A stretch of 18,202 bases of DNA from Candidatus Sigynarchaeota archaeon. Its GTDB lineage: Archaea; Asgardarchaeota; Lokiarchaeia; Sigynarchaeales; Sigynarchaeaceae. The stretch lies in assembly GCA_030587525.1 (NCBI GenBank), contig JAUQYW010000046.1:1-18202 (forward strand), in the 5' to 3' direction. The position numbers and the translations under genes are program-made. The notes beneath the pieces are model-generated. The model was not told the origin of the DNA, did not search any database, and saw only the letters and a list, made by a program, of their open reading frames with translations. Positions 12,902 to 18,202 of this stretch are shown here, one piece after another (the first letter of the stretch is position 1; the number at the start of each line of letters is the position of its first letter).

Positions 12902-14011
12902 ATGGTTTACAAGGAATACAAGGAAGACATGGAAGCCGCAAAGCAACGCATGGATGCGTGGTGGGATCATGAAATCACTGATCGCCCGGTCATCGCGTAT
13001 TATTGCCCGCGAGCAGATATCCCGACTCGCGGCGTTTGGGATCCTTGGTTTCTGGCAAAGAAAAACGATGATTTCGATGGGGCGATCAACAATTTCGAGG
13101 ACAAGATCGTTGCCATCAAGTTCGGAGGAGAGCTCATCCCGAATTTCATACCCACGTATGGTCCTGGTGTCATAGCTTCCGTCCTTGGTGCTGAAGCCCA
13201 TTATTATTCCGAAACCGTCTGGTTCAGCTATCCCGGAACCCTCGACACTGTCGTCTCGGTCCTTGAAAGCGCGAAGCTCGATTTCAACAATCCATGGTAT
13301 GCCCGATTGATGCACGTGACTGAGCGTGCCGCGGAACGAGCGGGCGATAAATACCAAGTTGATATCACCGATCTTGGAGGGATCATGGATATAATTGCAT
13401 CTTTCTTGAAACCGAAGGATATCTTCTATGCTATGAAAAATAAGCCGGAAATCATTGATCAATGCCGCCAAATCGTGCTTGAAAAGACGCTGCAGGTCTA
13501 CGACGACTTGCAGAAGAGGATCGAACCACGATGCCATGGCTGTTGTGGCTGGCTCCAGGTCTGGGGCCGGAAACGATGGTACCCGATCCAATGCGATTTT
13601 GCTTACATGCTCTCGCCAAAGTGGTTTAAACGGTTCGTGTTACCTGATATAGTGGCGCAAGCCCGCCACATGGACTATGCAATCTACCACCTCGATGGGG
13701 TCAACCAGCTCTTGTACCTTGACGACTTGCTCGCGGCCCCGGAAATCACGGGCATTCAATGGGTACCTGGCGCGGGAAAGCCAGTTCCGGGCACCGACGA
13801 CTGGATGCCTGTTTTCAAGAAGATCCAGGCCGCGGGGAAAAACGTCGTCGGCACGGATGTCACGCCGGAATACGTAGCTCGAATGTACAAGGATTTGGAT
13901 CCCAGAGGCCTCTATGTGTTCACGATTTTTTTGGGCCAGATGATCGCCGATTTCTACCTGCCCGAGTTCATGGGTGGCCGAGGCGGCGTGGACGAGGACG
14001 AAGAAGCGTGA
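12902..14011 (+). CDS. Uroporphyrinogen-decarboxylase-fold protein (methyltransferase-like, not a true HemE)
   Basis: A 369-residue protein of the URO-D/cobalamin-independent methyltransferase superfamily. Recognisable blocks are a helical N-terminus (YKEYKEDMEAAKQRMDAWWD), TYGPGVIASVLGA (85-97), DITDLGGIMDIIASFL (154-169), a Cys cluster CHGCCGW (211-217), MLSPKWFKRFVLPDI (236-250), YHLDGVNQLL (262-271), GIQWVPGAGKP (284-294) and DLDPRGLYVFT (331-341). The URO-D catalytic N-terminal R-Q-A-G-R motif is absent, so a porphyrin decarboxylase is unlikely. Such paralogues often act on methylated compounds with corrinoid proteins, but no corrinoid protein gene is adjacent. The frame could begin with TTG at 12893; ATG 12902 is preferred because of its TATA spacing. 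The C-terminus is Gly- and acidic-rich (GGRGGVDEDEEA). It meets the NTPase gene tail to tail with 1 bp between. Confidence 0.82.
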   Translation: MVYKEYKEDMEAAKQRMDAWWDHEITDRPVIAYYCPRADIPTRGVWDPWFLAKKNDDFDGAINNFEDKIVAIKFGGELIPNFIPTYGPGVIASVLGAEAHYYSETVWFSYPGTLDTVVSVLESAKLDFNNPWYARLMHVTERAAERAGDKYQVDITDLGGIMDIIASFLKPKDIFYAMKNKPEIIDQCRQIVLEKTLQVYDDLQKRIEPRCHGCCGWLQVWGRKRWYPIQCDFAYMLSPKWFKRFVLPDIVAQARHMDYAIYHLDGVNQLLYLDDLLAAPEITGIQWVPGAGKPVPGTDDWMPVFKKIQAAGKNVVGTDVTPEYVARMYKDLDPRGLYVFTIFLGQMIADFYLPEFMGGRGGVDEDEEA

Positions 14012-14012
14012 A

Positions 14013-14531
14013 TTAGCGGGAACCTTGCACCATTGACAATAACCGGTCAACCAGGCGTTCCCGGTTCTCCCGCGTGACCTCGAGAAGGGTAACATCATGT
14101 CGTTGCTTGATGCCATCGGTGAACGGAACCCCACTCTTCATGAGGATCGTTGCCAATACGCGGCCGGTATCCAAGCACGCAAGAACCTTCTGCTTGAACT
14201 GCGCAGAAAACATCTCCATCTTTCCGATCTCGTCAATAACGACGAGATCCGCCCTCCCGGGATCTAACATGGGTAGCGCCACGCTCTCAAAGCGGTCAAC
14301 ATCAACTGCATATTTACCGATACGGGCTTTCGTCGAAAGATTGATGCTGGCGAATGTGGCTTCTTTAGAACCATCAACACGGGTAACTTTAAATCCAATT
14401 CTTTGGCCTCCCGCATTTCTCTCTTCACCCGTGTAAAAGCCGGTGAAAGTGACATTCGCGCGCTCGATGAAATGCTTTATCACAGTCGTTTTTCCCACGC
14501 CGGGCACGCCAGTTAACAAAATGTTGGCCAT
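14013..14531 (-). CDS. THEP1-like nucleoside-triphosphatase (NTPase_1 family)
   Basis: A 172-residue P-loop NTPase. The Walker A motif is GVPGVGKTT (8-16) at the extreme N-terminus, with Lys14. The THEP1 signatures follow: GFYTGEERNAGGQRIGFKV (31-49), a basic/acidic turn, GKYAVDVDRFESVALPML (72-89), the Walker B and catalytic acidic pair VVIDEIGKME (97-106, Asp100-Glu101) and the C-terminal VPFTDGIKQRHDVTLLEVTR block followed by ENRERL. It fits the usual size for archaeal THEP1 proteins, which hydrolyse NTPs in vitro and have an unsettled cellular role. ATG 14531 is used because the P-loop follows six residues later. It ends next to the URO-D-like stop and starts 33 bp after the Gfo/Idh gene on the same strand, so it may be the last gene of the epimerase operon. 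Confidence 0.9.
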   Translation of the reverse strand: MANILLTGVPGVGKTTVIKHFIERANVTFTGFYTGEERNAGGQRIGFKVTRVDGSKEATFASINLSTKARIGKYAVDVDRFESVALPMLDPGRADLVVIDEIGKMEMFSAQFKQKVLACLDTGRVLATILMKSGVPFTDGIKQRHDVTLLEVTRENRERLVDRLLSMVQGSR

Positions 14532-14564
14532 TGCTCGTCACGGAAGAAAAGTTGCTGCGGACAT

Positions 14565-15614
14565 TCAACGCCACCAGTCAAGGCTCGTGCAATGGATCTT
14601 TTTGCCGGACTTGGCAGATTCATAGAGGGCTGTTACGATGTAAAGGGGCTTGAGCGCGTCCCACGCGGTGCACAAGTATGGCGATCCATCGAGCACCCAT
14701 CTCGCGAACCCACGGAAGGAGCTAGTGATGGAGGCTAAACCCCTTGTAGGAGGCTTCAAGCTTGTCCGTTTCACATACCGGCAATGCAATCGTGCAATGA
14801 ATGAGTACCAATAAGTGCATTCTATGCTTCCTTTTTCCCCGTAAAAACCTATCTGGTCAGGCTTTTGTGGCTTCGTTGCTTGCGATCCAAGGATCACGCC
14901 GAGCGCGCCAGACTCGAACCGTACAGAACCGATGCCCACGTCCTCGACCTCTAGCCCGATGTTGCCGAAACGGAACGTGCCGATCTCACCACTGATTGTC
15001 GCAGGCTTACCCATCGCCCAAGCCATCAAATCGATCGCGTGGCTGGTTTGCGTGATGAGAGTCCCGCCACCGCTTGTTTCCCATTTCTTGTGCCACGGGC
15101 TTTTTTCAAAATATGAGGGCTTGCGAAACCACGGTATTTGCACGATCGCATAATAGGGGGTACCGATGTTCCCGGACCGAACCGAGTTAACCATTCGATA
15201 CATGTTCTTGTCATACCGGTACATGTAATTGATGCCAAGCTTCAAACCTTTCTTATCCGCGAGCTCGGCCATCGCGATTCCATCAGGGATCGAGATTGCG
15301 ATTGGTTTCTCGCAAAGTACATGCTTGCCCGCGTCTAATGCCTTGGTAACCATCGATCGGTGCAAGTGGTGAGGCACAGCGACGTACACGGCATCCACCG
15401 CCGGATCTTCCAGCATAGATTCGAAATTCATGTATGCTTTCTTGATATGGAACCGCTTCGAGAACCGGGTCGCTACTTGCTCGTTGACGTCCATTGCCGC
15501 GACAAACGATATTTCCCTCATTCTATCGATCATGTTAATGAGCATCAAGTTGCGAGCAATCCAACCACAACCGGCAATTCCTACTTGCAATCGTTTTTTC
15601 TCCGCCATGCACAT
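14565..15614 (-). CDS. Gfo/Idh/MocA-family NAD(P)-dependent sugar oxidoreductase
   Basis: A 349-residue Gfo/Idh/MocA dehydrogenase. The N-terminal Rossmann fold has the dinucleotide motif GIAGCGWIA (12-20), VAAMDVN (38-44) and AVYVAVPHHLH (75-85). The catalytic-lysine motif is CEKPIA with Lys103, and the GGGTLITQTSHAIDL block (182-196) carries the conserved His192 and Asp195. These suggest oxidation or epimerisation at a sugar carbon with NAD(P). It starts with ATG right after the TGA of the 2-epimerase (no gap; a second ATG is at 15608), so the two are translationally coupled. Given its partner, a sugar-nucleotide substrate such as a UDP-HexNAc derivative is likely, comparable to WlbA/WbpB-type enzymes; this is inference from context. 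Confidence 0.87.
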   Translation of the reverse strand: MCMAEKKRLQVGIAGCGWIARNLMLINMIDRMREISFVAAMDVNEQVATRFSKRFHIKKAYMNFESMLEDPAVDAVYVAVPHHLHRSMVTKALDAGKHVLCEKPIAISIPDGIAMAELADKKGLKLGINYMYRYDKNMYRMVNSVRSGNIGTPYYAIVQIPWFRKPSYFEKSPWHKKWETSGGGTLITQTSHAIDLMAWAMGKPATISGEIGTFRFGNIGLEVEDVGIGSVRFESGALGVILGSQATKPQKPDQIGFYGEKGSIECTYWYSFIARLHCRYVKRTSLKPPTRGLASITSSFRGFARWVLDGSPYLCTAWDALKPLYIVTALYESAKSGKKIHCTSLDWWR

Positions 15615-16700
15615 TCATTCCTTGTGGAGGATATCGAATATTCGTTCGCTCGTGTCTCCTATTCCGAAAGGAATCACGTAATCAAACTTGTGCGCAGCCA
15701 GGTCCACCATCGCTTTCTTGATCTTGTCGATGTCATAACCAACGATCGCATTGGCGCCGACATCGACGGTCTCAGGTCGTTCCGTGTTATCACGGAGGGT
15801 GATGCAAGGCCGTCGCAAGATGCACGCCTCCTCTTGCACCCCACCAGAATCCGTGAAGATGAAGCTAGCATGCTTTTCCAGGATCAAGAACTCCCAATAC
15901 CCGATAGGATCGACGAGCTTCACTTGCGCCGGCACTTGTTTCAGCAAGCCAGTGGCTTCCAGCCTCGATTTCGTGCGCACATGTATGGGGAACAAGATTG
16001 GATTGCCGGTTTCCGTGGTGATAACTTGCATGATGTCGATCAGCTGCTTTAACCGCACCGGATCATCCACATTCGCGGGCCGGTGGGCTGTCAACAAGTT
16101 ATACTTGTTGTCCTGGAGCTCCATTGATTTCAATACACTCGTTGCCTTTTCTTTGGCAATTTCATAATTCCGGAGAGTCGCGTCAACGATTGTGTTACCG
16201 ACAAGGTAAATCTTATCGTGTGGGATGCCTTCCGCGAGAGCATTCTGCCGGGACCTTTCAGTCGGGCAAAATAGATAATCTGAAATGTGATCCGTGATGA
16301 CACGGTTAATCTCCTCGGGCATCGACCTGTCAAAACTCCTCAAGCCTGCCTCGATATGACCGATCTTCACTTGTAACTTGGCTGCTGCGAGGGCCGAGCC
16401 CATGACTGTGTTTGTATCCCCTTGAACCAAAATGCACCCGATCTTTTCCGATTGCAGCAACTTTTCGATGCCAACCATTATTTTCCCGGTCTGCTCCGCG
16501 TGCGATCCCGATCCCACGTTGAGATTGTAGTCGGGCTTGCGCAATTGCAATTCTTCGAAAAATATCTCATCCATGTTGAAACTATAATGCTGATTCGTGT
16601 GGATAAGAACGAAATCGACCCTTTTTTGCTCATAGAGCTTGATTAATGGGGAGCATTTGATGATTTCAGGCCTGGTGCCGATGATAATTGCATCCTTCAT
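15615..16700 (-). CDS. wecB: UDP-N-acetylglucosamine 2-epimerase (non-hydrolysing)
   Basis: A 361-residue enzyme that interconverts UDP-GlcNAc and UDP-ManNAc. All family blocks are present: GTRPEIIK (8-15), HTNQHYSFNM (34-43), VQGDTNTVMG with Asp95, HIEAGLRSFDRSMPEEINR with Glu117 and Glu129/130, TAHRPAN with His206, FPIHVRT, FTDSGGVQEEA (282-292) and LRDNTERPET (302-311). These match the catalytic Asp, Glu, Glu and His of bacterial WecB, so it should be active. Length is typical. The ATG at 16700 is about 26-30 bp after a TATA-like CTATTTAC on the minus strand (near 16733), giving a very short leader. The Gfo/Idh gene overlaps its stop context and likely uses its product or a derivative. It is divergent, across a 350-bp spacer, from a mannosyltransferase gene. 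Confidence 0.95.
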   Translation of the reverse strand: MKDAIIIGTRPEIIKCSPLIKLYEQKRVDFVLIHTNQHYSFNMDEIFFEELQLRKPDYNLNVGSGSHAEQTGKIMVGIEKLLQSEKIGCILVQGDTNTVMGSALAAAKLQVKIGHIEAGLRSFDRSMPEEINRVITDHISDYLFCPTERSRQNALAEGIPHDKIYLVGNTIVDATLRNYEIAKEKATSVLKSMELQDNKYNLLTAHRPANVDDPVRLKQLIDIMQVITTETGNPILFPIHVRTKSRLEATGLLKQVPAQVKLVDPIGYWEFLILEKHASFIFTDSGGVQEEACILRRPCITLRDNTERPETVDVGANAIVGYDIDKIKKAMVDLAAHKFDYVIPFGIGDTSERIFDILHKE

Positions 16701-17050
16701 AATTATCCCGAACGGATTGTAATTTCGGTAAATAGTAAAGGAAATGGGACAGATTTAACCGTTTCTTATTCGTGAATAATGATCGAAACGCATCCCACAA
16801 GACACGTCAATATCCGACTTTTTCTTTATGGTCGCCATCTAATTTCATCCAAAGGTTTTTCTCAGCTACGATGACGAAGCGCTGGTATCTCCTCCTAATT
16901 GGTTTATAGGATGAATGCTTTAAGTGAAATTGCAGTCAAGGCTTATATAGAAGAGATTAATAATAGTTATTGTTGTTCTTAATAATTCGGTACTTTGTTA
17001 TTTGATTAAAATATCTGTTAACCTAATCTTACGATGGGATGTTCTAAAAA
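16701..17050. other. 350-bp divergent spacer with promoters for the epimerase and glycosyltransferase genes
   Basis: No gene or RNA is supported. It contains the minus-strand TATA-like element for the epimerase (about 16729-16737), a plus-strand GCTTATATAG at 16941-16950 and a plus-strand TTAAAATATC at 17006-17015; the last predicts initiation near 17036, short of the ATG at 17051. Only very short frames occur (for example, 22 codons starting at an ATG near 16911), and I do not call them. The right half is notably AT-rich. Confidence 0.5.
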
Positions 17051-17908
17051 ATGACTACAATATCCAAGGCGATTTATGCTCTCCCCGAAGATAAGAGGTT
17101 GATTAAGATTTTTTCCCCGATTAATCATCAATTCATTGAGAATTCTGCACAGCATATTGAACGGGAAAAAATTGCGATAGTGTTACCGACGTATAATGAG
17201 CGGGAGAATATAATCACGCTAATCCCTGAATTGGAGAAAATCCTCGATGCCCTTCTCGATTATGAAAGTTTTTTAATGATCGTCGACGATAACTCAAAGG
17301 ACGGCACGGGGGATATTGCAGTTCGATTTGCTCGAGAATACAAAAACATCGTCGTGATCCGAAGGCCTGAAAAGCTAGGCCTTGGAAGCGCGTACCGGAT
17401 AGGATTCAAGCATGCGATTGCCATCGGGGCGGAAATTATTTTTATGATGGACTCTGACCTGAGCCATCGTCCCACCTACATCCCGAACTTTCTCACTTGC
17501 ATCAAGAAATGCGGAGCTGGTCTCGTGATCGGATCCAGGTACTGTAAAGATGGGAGTACAAATGGCTGGCCATTGAAACGCAAGATGATGAGCTTCGGGG
17601 CAAATTTCATCGCCCGGATATTGCTTGGGATGGGCCACGTACATGACACGACCTCAGGGTTTAGGGCGTTCAGGACCGATACGCTGGAAAAAATTGATTA
17701 TAACACGGTCATTTCGAACGGATATTCATTTCTCGGGGAATTACTCTTCCGCGTGAAACAACAGAAAATACCGGTGAAAGAAATCCCGATAATCTTCTAC
17801 GAACGCGAGCACGGATCCTCGAAACTCGGAAAAAACGAGATCAAAGGATTCCTCATGTTTGCGACTCGGGCATTCTTTCACCGTCTAACAAAACTATTTC
17901 ATCTCTAA
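17051..17908 (+). CDS. Dolichol/polyprenol-phosphate mannosyltransferase-like GT2
   Basis: A 285-residue family 2 glycosyltransferase of the DPM1 type, which transfers mannose (or glucose) from the nucleotide sugar to polyprenyl phosphate at the cytoplasmic face of the membrane. The GT-A domain starts at about 40 after an N-terminal extension of roughly 40 residues: IAIVLPTYNERENI (41-54), MIVDDNSKDGT (76-86), EKLGLGSAYRIGFKHA (107-122), the metal-binding DSD in MMDSDLSHRP (132-141), VIGSRYCKDG (159-168), TTSGFRAFR (200-208) and REHGSSKLG (252-260). There is no C-terminal membrane pair, so it is the soluble DPM1 form, although the last segment is amphipathic. A TATA-like TTAAAATATC lies 35-45 bp upstream. 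The following gene makes GDP-sugar precursors, consistent with a glycan cluster; the donor is not certain. Confidence 0.9.
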   Translation: MTTISKAIYALPEDKRLIKIFSPINHQFIENSAQHIEREKIAIVLPTYNERENIITLIPELEKILDALLDYESFLMIVDDNSKDGTGDIAVRFAREYKNIVVIRRPEKLGLGSAYRIGFKHAIAIGAEIIFMMDSDLSHRPTYIPNFLTCIKKCGAGLVIGSRYCKDGSTNGWPLKRKMMSFGANFIARILLGMGHVHDTTSGFRAFRTDTLEKIDYNTVISNGYSFLGELLFRVKQQKIPVKEIPIIFYEREHGSSKLGKNEIKGFLMFATRAFFHRLTKLFHL

Positions 17909-18009
17909 GAAACCAGGGATGTTCTATTTTGTCCTAGAGGTATTTCAAGGGTTTTCGTTGAACTGGCGATAATTGTTACATTCCAAATCAGCATCGTCTG
18001 GTGTATCAA

Positions 18010-18202
18010 ATGAAATCCGCACTGATAACCGGGATCACGGGTCAAGACGGGTCATACCTTGCCGAGCTATTGCTACAAAAAGGATACAAGGTCTTCGGCC
18101 TCATTCGACGCTTGAGCACGCCAAATTACTGGCGTATTGAGCATATATTGAACCACATAACCGTTCTCGATGGTGATATGACCGATCCCGCGTCCTTGAT
18201 AA
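18010..18202 (+). CDS. gmd: GDP-mannose 4,6-dehydratase, N-terminal part (runs off the right edge)
   Basis: The first 64 codons of a short-chain-type NAD(P)-binding dehydratase: ALITGITGQDGSYLAELLL, then QKGYKVFGLIRRLSTPNYWR and a VLDGDMTD segment. GITGQDGSYLAE is the G-x-x-G-x-x-G cofactor motif in the form typical of GMD, and the RR-x-S-x-x-N region follows as in this enzyme, which makes GDP-4-keto-6-deoxymannose on the way to GDP-fucose, GDP-rhamnose and similar sugars. A closely related GDP- or UDP-sugar dehydratase/epimerase cannot be excluded from this fragment. An in-frame GTG at 18001 is an alternative start. It follows the glycosyltransferase by 101 bp on the same strand and is likely part of the same cluster. 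Confidence 0.85.
   Translation, partial: MKSALITGITGQDGSYLAELLLQKGYKVFGLIRRLSTPNYWRIEHILNHITVLDGDMTDPASLI

Noticed and set aside
12830..13591. 253-residue minus-strand frame inside the URO-D-like gene, touching the charged-linker gene
   Set aside because: Antisense shadow; the sense product aligns throughout with the URO-D superfamily pattern.
7064..14531. Possible ubiquitin-like modifier, E1, RING or JAMM gene near the E2
   Set aside because: I read every plausible gene in this stretch: the products are TPR-like, GNAT, radical SAM, VOC, LRR, charged-linker, URO-D-like and THEP1. None has a C-terminal Gly-Gly tail, E1 fold motif, RING cysteines or JAMM motif.
15360..16052. 230-residue plus-strand frame (HisArg-rich) inside the oxidoreductase/epimerase pair
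   Set aside because: It runs antisense across two complete enzymes and their junction; composition is shadow-like.
16911..16980. Short frame of about 22 codons in the epimerase/glycosyltransferase spacer
   Set aside because: Too short, no ribosome-binding site, and it contains the TATA-like GCTTATATAG; better explained as promoter DNA.
1..18202. tRNA, rRNA, CRISPR arrays, insertion sequences and prophage genes
   Set aside because: No regularly spaced repeat, T-loop-like tRNA signature, transposase or phage structural gene was seen by eye. A tRNAscan or covariance search could still find a small ncRNA in the spacers.

Overview
The window reads as chromosomal DNA of an archaeon, most likely of the Asgard (Promethearchaeota) group. 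The main evidence is a ubiquitin-conjugating (E2-type) enzyme at 7064-7576 together with an SDS22-like leucine-rich-repeat protein at 10881-12107. Supporting signs are archaeal TATA elements placed about 26 bp before several genes (some apparently leaderless), T-run ends instead of hairpin terminators, an Hsp20, a PadR regulator, a THEP1-type NTPase and a uroporphyrinogen-decarboxylase-like methyltransferase homologue. The E2 alone does not exclude other archaea with ubiquitin-like systems. No tRNA, rRNA, CRISPR, transposase or phage gene was seen. Genes are densely packed, change strand often and sometimes meet tail to tail.

Layout. 1-1297 (minus): an alpha/beta hydrolase followed by an unrecognised gene cut by the left edge. 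1361-2602 (plus): a control region with three copies of a TTCGA-NN-TCGAA-like inverted repeat, then a PadR regulator and an Hsp20 chaperone, probably one autoregulated stress operon. 2762-3088 (minus): a small alpha/beta-barrel-like protein. 3383-5083 (plus): full-length formate-tetrahydrofolate ligase. 5156-7054 (plus): a large GT-C-like membrane glycosyltransferase. 7064-7576 (minus): the E2 protein. 7577-7953: no convincing gene, but one coding-like frame without a start codon and a repeat-flanked TATA element. 7954-8845 (minus): a GNAT acetyltransferase and a small TPR-like protein. 9029-10333 (plus): a B12-domain radical SAM protein. 10344-10799 (minus): a VOC/methylmalonyl-CoA-epimerase-like protein.

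10881-12840 (minus) holds two adjacent genes that share an unrecognised C-terminal domain of about 90-100 residues. One copy follows SDS22-like repeats and the other follows a charged linker. 12902-14011 (plus) is a URO-D-fold protein divergent from that pair over a shared TATA element, and it meets a THEP1-like NTPase (14013-14531, minus) tail to tail. The right end is a sugar-nucleotide and glycosylation region: a Gfo/Idh oxidoreductase and a UDP-GlcNAc 2-epimerase on the minus strand, then a polyprenol-phosphate mannosyltransferase-like GT2 and the start of a GDP-mannose 4,6-dehydratase on the plus strand. With the GT-C protein these suggest a surface-glycan or N-glycosylation function.

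The items most worth follow-up are the duplicated domain of the LRR pair, the orphan E2 with a long loop after its catalytic cysteine, and the PadR-Hsp20 operator array.
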